Shown here: in pieces, positions 17,212-25,430 of the stretch
How positions within the stretch are numbered: the first letter of the stretch is position 1
Layout of the letters: each line of letters opens with the position of its first letter
From: Bacteroidota bacterium
GTDB lineage: Bacteria; Bacteroidota; Bacteroidia; Chitinophagales; Saprospiraceae
Length of the DNA: 64,000 nt
Direction: 5' to 3'
NCBI GenBank assembly: GCA_016124585.1
Contig: WGNL01000006.1
Span: 186,001 to 250,000 of the forward strand
Position numbers and translations under genes: made by a program
The notes under the pieces: model-generated
What the model saw: only the letters and a program-made list of their open reading frames with translations
Databases searched by the model: none
Told to the model about the DNA's origin: nothing

Positions 17212-18087
17212 ATGCTTTTATCAATGACGGGCTATGGGCGGGCCACCAACTCCTATGAATCGAAGGTAATTACCGCAGAAGTGCGCTCCTTGAACAGCAA
17301 ATTCACTGACATGCGTGTTAAAATCCCTGCAAACTACAGGGAAAAAGAGCACCAGTTACGCCGACTCATCAGTGAGCGAATTGAACGAGGCAAGATTGAT
17401 TTCACGATTGATGTCAAATCCATGCATGGGGATGAAGGCTTTGGCCTTAACGTGCCACTTTTCAAGCGCTATTACCAAGAACTTTCCAGCATAGCCGATT
17501 CGATGGACATGCCTAAGGATGGCCTGATGGGGGCCATTCTCCGCATCCCCAATGTTATTATGACCGAAGAAAGCGGAATGGATGAGAACGAATGGAAGGC
17601 CGTAGAAAAAACGCTGGAGGAGGCGCTCGTGAATTTTGACATGTTTCGTCAAGCCGAAGGTGCCGTTATCGAGGAAGACATGCGCCTCCGGGTAGGCAAT
17701 ATTCGCAGTGCCTTGCAATTGGTCGATCCTTTTGAGCAAGAACGTATTCAGTTGCTCCGCAATCGGATGCGCCAGAACTTGGAGGAATTTATGAACAAGG
17801 AAAACATTGACGAAAACCGCTTTGAGCAGGAAGTCATATTTTACCTTGAGAAAATTGACATCACGGAAGAAAAAGTAAGGCTGGAGCAGCATTGCGTTTA
17901 TTTTTTGGAGCAACTCGATGCCAAAGTTGTTTCCAAAGGCCGTACCCTAAGCTTCATCAGTCAAGAAATGGGACGTGAGATCAATACGCTCGGCGCCAAG
18001 GCTTACTCCGCCGAAATTCAAAAACTCGTGGTCAAAATGAAGGACGACCTCGAAAAAATCAAAGAACAAGTAGCGAATTCTGTATGA
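17212..18087 (+). CDS. yicC: YicC-family endoribonuclease
   Basis: 291 residues from the ATG at 17212, which gives the invariant N-terminus MLLSMTGYGRA; the 20 codons upstream overlap the promoter. The rest fits the family: VRSLNSKFTDMRVKIP near the start and the C-terminal DUF1732 part (FISQEMGREINTLGAKA). YicC-like proteins are endoribonucleases implicated in small-RNA turnover and stationary-phase fitness. Its stop overlaps the gmk start (ATGA), a linkage with guanylate kinase that is seen in many bacteria. Confidence 0.93.
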   Translation: MLLSMTGYGRATNSYESKVITAEVRSLNSKFTDMRVKIPANYREKEHQLRRLISERIERGKIDFTIDVKSMHGDEGFGLNVPLFKRYYQELSSIADSMDMPKDGLMGAILRIPNVIMTEESGMDENEWKAVEKTLEEALVNFDMFRQAEGAVIEEDMRLRVGNIRSALQLVDPFEQERIQLLRNRMRQNLEEFMNKENIDENRFEQEVIFYLEKIDITEEKVRLEQHCVYFLEQLDAKVVSKGRTLSFISQEMGREINTLGAKAYSAEIQKLVVKMKDDLEKIKEQVANSV

Positions 18088-18662
18088 GCCAAGGAAAACT
18101 CATCGTCGTCACTGCGCCATCGGGTGCAGGAAAGACCACCATCGTCCACCACTTACTGGACACGTTCGACAACCTTGCATTTTCTGTATCGGCCACTACC
18201 CGTAGCCGACGGGCCAATGAGCAGGAAGGAATTGACTACTATTATATTAATGTGCAAGAATTCAAGGAGCTAATTACACGGGATGCCTTCTTGGAATGGC
18301 AAGAAGTGTACGAAAACCAGTTTTACGGAACACTAAAAAATGAGGTCAAACGTCTTTGGGCAATGGGCAAGCATGTGATTTTCGACATTGATGTCAAAGG
18401 GGCAATAAATGTCAAAAAAGCCTTTCCTGAACAGACTTTGACTATTTTTATCAAACCGCCTTCCCCTGATATTTTGCTCGAACGACTGAAAAAAAGAAAA
18501 TCTGAAAGTGCAGAAAGCCTCCAAAAACGTATCGCTAAAGCTACTTTTGAACTTACCTTTGAGGATAAATTTGACCAAGTACTAGTGAATGACGATTTGA
18601 CTGTCGCTCTGAAACAAGCTGAAAAAATCGTTGGGACTTGGCTTCAAACTACTGATAACTGA
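18084..18662 (+). CDS. gmk: Guanylate kinase
   Basis: 192 residues. The P-loop APSGAGKTTI, the GMP-binding segment FSVSATTRSRRANEQEGIDY, DIDVKGAINVKKAFPE and the lid ERLKKRKSESAESLQKRI are all present. It phosphorylates GMP to GDP with ATP in the cytoplasm. Its ATG overlaps the yicC stop by four bases and its stop is 13 bp from the apaG start, so the three genes form an operon. Confidence 0.97.
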   Translation: MSQGKLIVVTAPSGAGKTTIVHHLLDTFDNLAFSVSATTRSRRANEQEGIDYYYINVQEFKELITRDAFLEWQEVYENQFYGTLKNEVKRLWAMGKHVIFDIDVKGAINVKKAFPEQTLTIFIKPPSPDILLERLKKRKSESAESLQKRIAKATFELTFEDKFDQVLVNDDLTVALKQAEKIVGTWLQTTDN

Positions 18663-18675
18663 CCCGTTTCGTTTT

Positions 18676-19062
18676 ATGGAAACGCTGACAACACAAGGTA
18701 TTCGAATTAGTGTAGAGCCTTTCTACCTACCACATGAATCAATTCCGATTCAGCATCGCTATGTGTTCGCTTACCGTGTCACTATTTTAAACCAAAGTGC
18801 TGAAACAGTGCAACTGCTCCGCCGCCATTGGCATATTATTGAGTCGAACGGAGTTCGGCGGGAGGTGGAAGGCGAGGGAGTAGTAGGTTTGCAGCCTGTG
18901 TTGGCACCAAGTGAAAGCCATCAGTACACTTCTTGGTGCCCACTAATGACTGACATTGGCAAGATGCACGGCGAATTTCAGATGGTCCGCCTGCCGGATG
19001 AAGAAAAATTTAGTGTCAAAATACCGGAGTTCAAATTGGCACCTCCTTTTAAAATGAATTGA
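18676..19062 (+). CDS. apaG: ApaG-domain protein
   Basis: 128 residues from the ATG at 18676; the frame is open upstream into gmk but the family begins near TTQGIRISVEPFYLP. The fibronectin-like ApaG fold is recognisable: FAYRVTILNQSAETVQLLRRHW, then VVGLQPVLAPSESHQYTSW and GKMHGEFQM. ApaG has been linked to Co/Mg efflux phenotypes in enterobacteria and binds pyrophosphate-type ligands; its biochemical role is still uncertain. Last gene of the yicC-gmk operon; a terminator follows. Confidence 0.93.
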   Translation: METLTTQGIRISVEPFYLPHESIPIQHRYVFAYRVTILNQSAETVQLLRRHWHIIESNGVRREVEGEGVVGLQPVLAPSESHQYTSWCPLMTDIGKMHGEFQMVRLPDEEKFSVKIPEFKLAPPFKMN

Positions 19063-19080
19063 CTCATATTGCTAAAACAA

Positions 19081-19118
19081 AAATGCCGTGAACCATTGAA
19101 GGGGCACGGCATTTTTTA
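19081..19118. terminator. Terminator between apaG and the PorE-like gene
   Basis: A perfect 10-bp stem (AAATGCCGTG at 19081-19090 with CACGGCATTT at 19105-19114) with A and T flanks. Usable in both directions between convergent operons. Confidence 0.88.
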
Positions 19119-19136
19119 TTTACCAAGTTGAAGTAG

Positions 19137-21842
19137 TTACTGTATCAAATCATATTTGAACTGTACCCGCTCAAAAATCGGAGCGTCAATCTCTGGGTCA
19201 ATGTTTTTCAAGTAAATGTCAACATCGCTGGTGTCGCTCTCATCCTTTTTACCGCTGTCAAAAATGACTTTTATCCAGCCCTTTTCCCCTGGTTTCACCA
19301 AACTCGGCCCAAGTTCGTAGCTCGTACATTCACATACACTGACGATGTCAATGTCTGCAGGAACATCACCGACGTTAGTGAAATGGAATGTGTATTCCTT
19401 CAAGTCGCCCTTCTTCACTTCCCCCATGTCATACATGCGTGTATCAAATTGCATGATTGGGAATCCCTTCAGGTCTTTTTTGCCATAAAGCGAAGACAGT
19501 TTATCGATGATAATGCTATCTTTTTTTATGGGTTCTACATTCAATTTGATGGGCGCAGGTTTTAGGCTGTCGCCACCGCCACTAGGTGCGTTGCCTCGGC
19601 GATTGTTGCGGTTCGGAGCTGGTCTGCGTTGGGCAGGCTTTTCTTCTTTTTTAGGCTCAGCTTTAGGTGCGTTCGGGTCCACCTTACGGTTGCCGATTTG
19701 GATAAGCTGCTCTTCTTCAATGGTAATGCTCGTAGGGCCTGACAGGATTTTGAATTCCGTACGACGGTTGAGCTGGTGCGCAGCTTCGAATTTCACGCTA
19801 TCAGGTAGTAGGGTATTGATGTATTCTTCCGTCAGCACATCGCCTACTTTCAGGTAGGGGTACTTGGCATTGCTCTTTGCGTCCACAGTTTTAGGTTGAG
19901 ACTCTCCATAACCTTTCGCCTCGATGCGGTTCCGGACGATTCCTTTGGAAGTCAACCAACGGCGAGCGGACTCTGCACGACGTTGCGAGAGGTTCCGGTT
20001 GTATGCTTCGTCACCTCTTGCATCCGTGTGGGAAGAAAGCTCAATGACCATGTCAGGATACTTGTTCATCAGGTCGTAGATAACTTGTAGATCCCCCTCT
20101 GCTGGCACGGTGATTTTATCATCATCAAAATCGTACAAGATATTTTCTAGTACAAACGGCTCATTACGGACAATCTTCTTCACGATGCGGCCTGGCTTCA
20201 AGTCAAGTCTTTCTTTGTAGTTTTTTGAATCAAAAAGGCCGATGGTGTTAAAGCGAACTGTGTCGTTTTCGTAGTTTTCAGCCGAAGCAATTATCATGTA
20301 GGAACGGTCCAATTCCAGCACTGCATCATAATTATTAGCGCCGCTGTTAGTTTTGGTCTCAATTGTTTTTGGAGTCTCGCCCTGCATTTCTATCAATTCA
20401 AAAGTAACACCTGTAAGCGGTTCTTTCGTTTCGAGGTCATAGGCAGTAGCAAGGATATCTGCTTCGATTTTTTTCAAAAGGACATTGTAAATATCATTGC
20501 AGCAAGTCTTGCTATGTACACTACGGCTACCCTCGCCTGGGCGGTTGCTGGCCAGAACGCCTGTGTAGCCTTCTTTGTCCAGCATGAAGTAAAGGTCATC
20601 CACACTTGAGTTGTACCCCTTACCCATGTTGGTTGGTTTGCTCCACATCGTACCATTCCAAGTACTCATGAACACGTCGTAACCGCCTAGGCCGGGATGG
20701 CCGTCTGAGCTGAAATACAACACACCGTCCCGATAAAATGGGGTCTCTTCGTTTCCAATGGAATTGATTTTAGGGCCAAGATTGACGGGGTCGCCATATT
20801 GCCCATTGCCTTTGTAGGTGGCGTAGTAAATATCGTATCCACCTTGGCCGCCTTCCATATCAGAGACAAAAAACAATACTTCCTTGCCGAACAATTCGCC
20901 GACACAAGGCGATTTTGCGATGTAGTCGCCGTTCACGCCTTTAACTTCGTTGGCTGCACCCCAAGTGCCGCCGTTGTTTTCGCTCACGTAGATTTTGCTC
21001 TCCTTCAAAATATGGCCGTCCAGTAATTCACGGTTGAAAAACATCCGTTTGCCATCGGGCGAGATGGAGTTGTTCACATTAAAAAATTCGGGACGGTTCA
21101 CGTTTTCGTCAAGCGCTTCCGGTTTGCCCCAGCCTTTTTCTCCTTTGGTCGATTTGTAAATTTTGGAATAATAATCACTCGTACCTTCTTCTTCTTTTAC
21201 CCCCAAATCAACCTTGGTTTTGCCATCTGCGTCTGGTTTGTCTGCCACTACGATAACGTCATCCCCAACCAAAGCAGCGAAGTAGATTTCTTTATTGTCA
21301 GCACTTAAAAAAGGTGAGTATTCTGAGTTTTTACCATTGATTTCCTTGCCACCATGCGTGATGGTCACACCATCTACAGGCTTGGCAACCCGACCAAACT
21401 CACATCCAACTTTCTCCAATTCAGCCAGTTCCTTCCTCGCCGGATCTTTGGAACTGTTGATGAACTTGTTGAACTCCTCGATGGCTTCATCGTATTTTTC
21501 GTTCATCTTCAAAGAACGAGCATACTCGAATCGCTTTTCTTCGTACTCATCTACTTTTTTATTCTTCTTGGTCGGCCTCAAGGCACGGGCATACCATTTT
21601 TCTGACTTATTGTAATCTCGCAGCATATAGCTCAAGTCAGCTATTTTGATGACCATTTCAATATCCTTCGACTCATCATAGGCTTTTTCGTACCATTCGA
21701 GAGCCCGGTAGTAGTCCTTTTTCTCCATTTGTTCCTCCGCAGTCTGCACCATCATGGCGTAGGTGGGTCGGTTGAGAGGCTGCCCAAATGCGCCATAGGC
21801 GCCGCAGAGCAGGAGCGTTGCTATCAGAATATTATTTTTCAT
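19137..21842 (-). CDS. PorE-like OmpA protein with an added C-terminal DUF1573 domain
   Basis: 901 residues with a signal peptide (MKNNILIATLLLCGAYGAFG). Domains in order: TPR (about 25-130), PD40 beta-propeller (about 180-430; SPFLSADNKEIYF, DGKRMFF, YDIYYA), carboxypeptidase-regulatory-like fold (about 460-540), OmpA peptidoglycan-binding domain (about 560-700; SSHTDARGDEAYN, LSQRRAESARRWL, NRRTEFKI), a Pro/Arg/Asn-rich linker, and DUF1573 (about 795-901; DMGEVKKGDLKEYTFHFTN, CECTSYE). The first four are the architecture of PorE, which anchors the T9SS ring to peptidoglycan. DUF1573 after the OmpA domain is the odd part. The PorP/SprF gene is immediately upstream. Confidence 0.85.
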   Translation of the reverse strand: MKNNILIATLLLCGAYGAFGQPLNRPTYAMMVQTAEEQMEKKDYYRALEWYEKAYDESKDIEMVIKIADLSYMLRDYNKSEKWYARALRPTKKNKKVDEYEEKRFEYARSLKMNEKYDEAIEEFNKFINSSKDPARKELAELEKVGCEFGRVAKPVDGVTITHGGKEINGKNSEYSPFLSADNKEIYFAALVGDDVIVVADKPDADGKTKVDLGVKEEEGTSDYYSKIYKSTKGEKGWGKPEALDENVNRPEFFNVNNSISPDGKRMFFNRELLDGHILKESKIYVSENNGGTWGAANEVKGVNGDYIAKSPCVGELFGKEVLFFVSDMEGGQGGYDIYYATYKGNGQYGDPVNLGPKINSIGNEETPFYRDGVLYFSSDGHPGLGGYDVFMSTWNGTMWSKPTNMGKGYNSSVDDLYFMLDKEGYTGVLASNRPGEGSRSVHSKTCCNDIYNVLLKKIEADILATAYDLETKEPLTGVTFELIEMQGETPKTIETKTNSGANNYDAVLELDRSYMIIASAENYENDTVRFNTIGLFDSKNYKERLDLKPGRIVKKIVRNEPFVLENILYDFDDDKITVPAEGDLQVIYDLMNKYPDMVIELSSHTDARGDEAYNRNLSQRRAESARRWLTSKGIVRNRIEAKGYGESQPKTVDAKSNAKYPYLKVGDVLTEEYINTLLPDSVKFEAAHQLNRRTEFKILSGPTSITIEEEQLIQIGNRKVDPNAPKAEPKKEEKPAQRRPAPNRNNRRGNAPSGGGDSLKPAPIKLNVEPIKKDSIIIDKLSSLYGKKDLKGFPIMQFDTRMYDMGEVKKGDLKEYTFHFTNVGDVPADIDIVSVCECTSYELGPSLVKPGEKGWIKVIFDSGKKDESDTSDVDIYLKNIDPEIDAPIFERVQFKYDLIQ

Positions 21843-21930
21843 AATTTTTTTCAGGTTGAATTTTTGAAATGAAATTCATTTGAGAGAAGCTTAAAGTATC
21901 CCGATTTGGATGCTCAAGCCCTCAAACCCT

Positions 21931-22980
21931 TTAAAGATGTGGGCAAAGAATAACGGGTTTTACAGTTGGTTTCTTGTAAATTTTGCCAGTATAATATGCA
22001 GCAATTTCAAAACCTCCTTGATGGCTGTTTGCCTCGCTCAAGGATGACAGGGTGAAGTCGTAGCCAAGTTGTACTTTGAAGTCTTTGTAGTCCAAGCCCA
22101 ACAACAATTGGGCAGAGTCGCCGACTCGATAGCCAAGGCCGCCATTTAGTTTGATGTTATCAGCTGGCTTGAGCCAGTAACCTGTCCAGGCATGAAGTTG
22201 GAATTGCTTGGCTGGGCTGATGTTTGAAAAATATGCCTCGGGTGTCAGTGTCCATTTTTTATTAAGCGCTGTATTGAGTTGGGCATGTGCGATGAAGCGC
22301 ATACTCAAGTCAGGTGTGGAGGCTTGGAAGTTGAAGTCATTGCCTGGCGTAGTCAGGTGGCGGGCTGAAATGCCAAAATTGTAATCTGTAGTTTTGCTAG
22401 CCTTGGCCTTGAAAAGCAAGCCAATATTTACGTCAGAAAAAGTCTTTTTCATCAAAGCACTGCTGCCGTTCATAAAAAGTTTATCCTGAGATTCAGGAAT
22501 GCCAGTTCCTGAAAACGAACTCAATATAAGGTCTTCAGGGCGGTACTTGTCTTTATCTTTGGGTTCCCTTGCAATCTTACCCCACTGTACGCCCAGCGTC
22601 AACACATTTTTGCTTTTTTTATCAAGCGCCAAGTGGAAGGCCCCACTCAATTGCCCACCATTGGTTTTCAAATGGCCATCGCCAGCTTGGTCTTGGAAAG
22701 CCAAAAAGCCAACACCAACCCAGTGCCGCTTGCCTATCATTAAAATCGGAGCATCTATAAATATCGTGGGTGTGGAGTAGGCTGAGCTACCAATTGCTGT
22801 GCGGGCCTGGTCACGGTAAAGTCCACCGATGCGGAACGTCCCCTCGTAAGCACCCGTAAAGCCTGGGTTCATGTGGAGGGGATTCATGTAGAAAAGCGTG
22901 TTGTGCAGGTCTTGCGCCTTGAGGTGGCCAAAGCTGCTAAGCGTGACAACAAGTAGTAAAATTGTTTTTGTCAATCTCAT
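21931..22980 (-). CDS. PorP/SprF-family T9SS membrane protein
   Basis: 349 residues from the ATG at 22980; a TTG two codons upstream is less likely. A signal peptide (MRLTKTILLLVVTLSSFG) precedes the family hallmark FYMNPLHMNPGFTGAYEG and FRIGGLYRDQ, with STPTIFIDAPIL further on. The rest alternates beta strands typical of an outer-membrane barrel. PorP/SprF proteins work in the T9SS and in surface attachment of adhesins. Same strand and 88 bp upstream of the PorE-like gene, a common pairing that implies a joint role in the outer-membrane part of the system. Confidence 0.9.
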   Translation of the reverse strand: MRLTKTILLLVVTLSSFGHLKAQDLHNTLFYMNPLHMNPGFTGAYEGTFRIGGLYRDQARTAIGSSAYSTPTIFIDAPILMIGKRHWVGVGFLAFQDQAGDGHLKTNGGQLSGAFHLALDKKSKNVLTLGVQWGKIAREPKDKDKYRPEDLILSSFSGTGIPESQDKLFMNGSSALMKKTFSDVNIGLLFKAKASKTTDYNFGISARHLTTPGNDFNFQASTPDLSMRFIAHAQLNTALNKKWTLTPEAYFSNISPAKQFQLHAWTGYWLKPADNIKLNGGLGYRVGDSAQLLLGLDYKDFKVQLGYDFTLSSLSEANSHQGGFEIAAYYTGKIYKKPTVKPVILCPHL

Positions 22981-23157
22981 GTTCAAAAAAATTTATAAGG
23001 ATTTGAGGGCCGTGTGGCGAAAGGCCGAAAGATAGAATTTCTTATTCAAATTAGTTTAAAACTGGCTGCAAGATAGCAGTTAAACCCAGCTCAGCAAGAC
23101 CGCTTTTTAGGGTTTTTGCACACCGAATGACAGTTTTAAATTAAGTGTGCTCCATTT

Positions 23158-24132
23158 TCAAAGGGTCGCTTCACGGGCTATTTTTTGAGCATCTTGGTTC
23201 TTCATGCACTTAAAATGGCCTTTCGGGCAATATTGGAAACCTATTTTCGAACAGGGGCGGCAAGACAGGCCTTCCACTTCAAAGCTCGTGTTCACGTTTG
23301 GGTTAGCATTTCCATAATACGGTGACATGCCCAGTGCAGGTACAGTATTGCCCCATATAGACAATATTTTTTGCTGGAAGGCTGCCGCAATGTGCATCAT
23401 GCCTGTGTCATGCGAGATGACCAAATTTGCTCGACGAAGCACTTCCGCCGACTCTTGCAACGATAATTTTCCACATAGGTTTATGACATGGGGTCCGGCT
23501 TGCTCCGCAATATTTTCACCTTCCGCTGCCTCTGATGTGCCACCTAGCAGAACGATGGACCGGCCAATCATTTGACAGATTTCTACAATTTTAGCAAAAG
23601 GAAGCCGCTTGGTTTGATACTGTGCGCCGATGGCGAACGCTAGGTAAGGCGCATTTGGCAAAAAGGTGGAAGCCACCGTGGCATCCGAAAAGAAGAAATC
23701 GAGTCCAAGCCCATCATTTTTTACGCCTAGTGGAGCGACGGCAGCCAAGTAGCGGTCGACGATATGTACTTCGGGCAACCAATTGATTTTCAGGGAAGTA
23801 AGTAGCCATTTTTTAAGATTCAGCTTATTGAACGCTAACCATTTTATTCCAAAAAAAAGCCCAAACCGCACTTGAAATGTGCGTAGGTTTTTATGTAAAT
23901 CAATAACATAGTCGTAGTGCTGTAGTCGCAATTCTGGCAGTACTTCAGATATGTTTTTTTTAATAGTAAAAATGCGGTCAATATATGGGTTGGATTCGAG
24001 TAGCGACAGGTACTGTAGTTTGGTGAGGTAGTGGATTTCAGCACCCAACTGTTGTTTCAGGCACCTGACCACTGGCGATGTCAGCACAATGTCGCCAATG
24101 GAGGAAAAGCGGATGACAAGGATTTTTTTCAA
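23158..24132 (-). CDS. Glycosyltransferase family 9 (heptosyltransferase-like)
   Basis: 324 residues. The conserved start KKILVIRFSSIGDIVLTSPV coincides with a TTG at 24132; there is no in-frame ATG upstream, so a TTG start is the best call. The C-terminal half has AIGAQYQTKRLP, VLLGGTSEAAEGE, NLCGKLSLQESAEVLRR and SHDTGMMHIAAAF, the nucleotide-sugar site of ADP-heptose transferases. It probably adds a core sugar to lipopolysaccharide on the cytoplasmic face of the inner membrane. A promoter with good spacing lies just upstream. Confidence 0.9.
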   Translation of the reverse strand: MKKILVIRFSSIGDIVLTSPVVRCLKQQLGAEIHYLTKLQYLSLLESNPYIDRIFTIKKNISEVLPELRLQHYDYVIDLHKNLRTFQVRFGLFFGIKWLAFNKLNLKKWLLTSLKINWLPEVHIVDRYLAAVAPLGVKNDGLGLDFFFSDATVASTFLPNAPYLAFAIGAQYQTKRLPFAKIVEICQMIGRSIVLLGGTSEAAEGENIAEQAGPHVINLCGKLSLQESAEVLRRANLVISHDTGMMHIAAAFQQKILSIWGNTVPALGMSPYYGNANPNVNTSFEVEGLSCRPCSKIGFQYCPKGHFKCMKNQDAQKIAREATL

Positions 24133-24148
24133 AAATCAAATTGAACAG

Positions 24149-24178
24149 CAAAAGTACAAAGTCAAAAGTAAGCTACAA
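24149..24178 (-). promoter_or_regulatory. Candidate promoter of the GT9 gene
   Basis: On the minus strand TTG (24176-24178) and TACTTTTG (24149-24156) are 19 bases apart, matching the Bacteroidota promoter pattern. The -7 element is about 17 bases from the proposed TTG start, which leaves a very short leader. Confidence 0.5.
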
Positions 24179-24271
24179 CGGTAAAGCGGTAGGTAGGTAG
24201 TGACAGTCCAACTGTAAGTCTCTCCAAGCGGTCGAGATTTGGTATTCGCCAAAGATCCGTTTGTCTCAGCA

Positions 24272-25066
24272 CTAGGGGTTTGCGGCAACTGGTTCCCCTG
24301 GCAGGGCATGCGTTTCTGGCGGCGCTGGTTGGGCCGCTTTTGGTATAGTGGGTATATCTGGAATTTTATCAAGCAGTGGGGCAGGTCGGCAGATTGTCAA
24401 GCTTTCAAGGTCGGCAAGACTGCCATTGAAAACATTAAAATCTACATCGCCAGCGATGCCATGCAGACGACCACGATTGCCGTATTGCCAAAAACTCCAT
24501 GAATTGCCATCGGCAATTTCAGGCGACCAAATATTGGTATAACGAGCCACCCAGACCGGATAGCCACTCAGTTGTTTGGCAAGGTACTGGTTGTAAAATT
24601 TTTGGTTGGAGTAAATAACTGGTTTCACCAAATAGGCAGCCTCAACGAGCTTCAGCCAAGTTTTAACCCCTTGGGCAACCTGTTCAGCGGAGTATCCGTC
24701 CGTCACTTCCACATCCAGAACAGGGGGCAAGTCGCCATGTTGGAGGTCAATGATAGAAAGGAAATTGCGAGCCTGTAACTCTGCCGAGACACTTGGCCGG
24801 AAGAAATGATAGGCCCCCCGCAATATGCCCGCCGAGCGCATGGCGTCCCAGTTTTTACAAAAAACCGTATCCTGCATGGACTGGCCTTCGCTAGCTTTTA
24901 CGAAGGCAAAATGCACATCTTGAGCGGCCACTTTCTGCCAATCTACTTGCTTTTGGTAATGTGAAACATCAATGCCATGGACGCCAAAGCCTTCCTTCCG
25001 AACGGTTTGCTCGTTGCAAGCGGCCAAAACGGCCAGCATTCCTAGCAGGATGAAATGACGCTTCAT
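24272..25066 (-). CDS. GH25 lysozyme-like lipoprotein
   Basis: 264 residues. Signal peptide with lipobox LAAC (Cys 17). GIDVSHYQKQVDWQKV carries the first catalytic Asp of glycoside hydrolase family 25, FAFVKASEG and the LPPVLDVEVT strand carry the acidic pair, and SFWQYGNRGRLHGIAGDVDFNVFNG is the family's C-terminal signature. The last 40 residues are Pro/Ala-rich. It should cleave the MurNAc-GlcNAc bond of peptidoglycan from a lipid-anchored position, either for self wall turnover or against other bacteria. It is next to the GT9 gene on the same strand with about 140 bp between. Confidence 0.92.
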   Translation of the reverse strand: MKRHFILLGMLAVLAACNEQTVRKEGFGVHGIDVSHYQKQVDWQKVAAQDVHFAFVKASEGQSMQDTVFCKNWDAMRSAGILRGAYHFFRPSVSAELQARNFLSIIDLQHGDLPPVLDVEVTDGYSAEQVAQGVKTWLKLVEAAYLVKPVIYSNQKFYNQYLAKQLSGYPVWVARYTNIWSPEIADGNSWSFWQYGNRGRLHGIAGDVDFNVFNGSLADLESLTICRPAPLLDKIPDIPTIPKAAQPAPPETHALPGEPVAANP

Positions 25067-25430
25067 GGTGTGGCCCGATTAATTTTAGGCGATTATTTAA
25101 CGCTGTTGAATCAAATATGGCTGTGCAAGAACGGGAAAAAAATATTCGTCACAACGCAAGTTGGGGAGTTTAAACTTTCCATAACGACTCAAAGTGCAAA
25201 AATGTCGCCGAACTGAGCATTTGTGTCGCCAAAATATATTTTAGGGCAAAGATGGTTTTGTCGGAAAGCTTTGTTGCCATCATTTTGTTTAAAAAAAAAT
25301 TCTTAAAAATACCCTCCACTCTCTATCTTTCCAGCCCAAAATATAGCTGACTCTAAAAAAGCCAAATCCATGACCCTTCCCATCTGAATCATTTTATTGG
25401 ATTTTTTTCTTTAAAACTAAACGTACAAGC
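25067..25430. other. Intergenic region before the GMC oxidoreductase
   Basis: 364 bp between divergent genes. GTCGCC occurs twice 22 bp apart (25203 and 25225). A near -7 element (TATCTTTC at 25324-25331) lacks a matching -33 box. I see no RNA gene. Confidence 0.35.
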
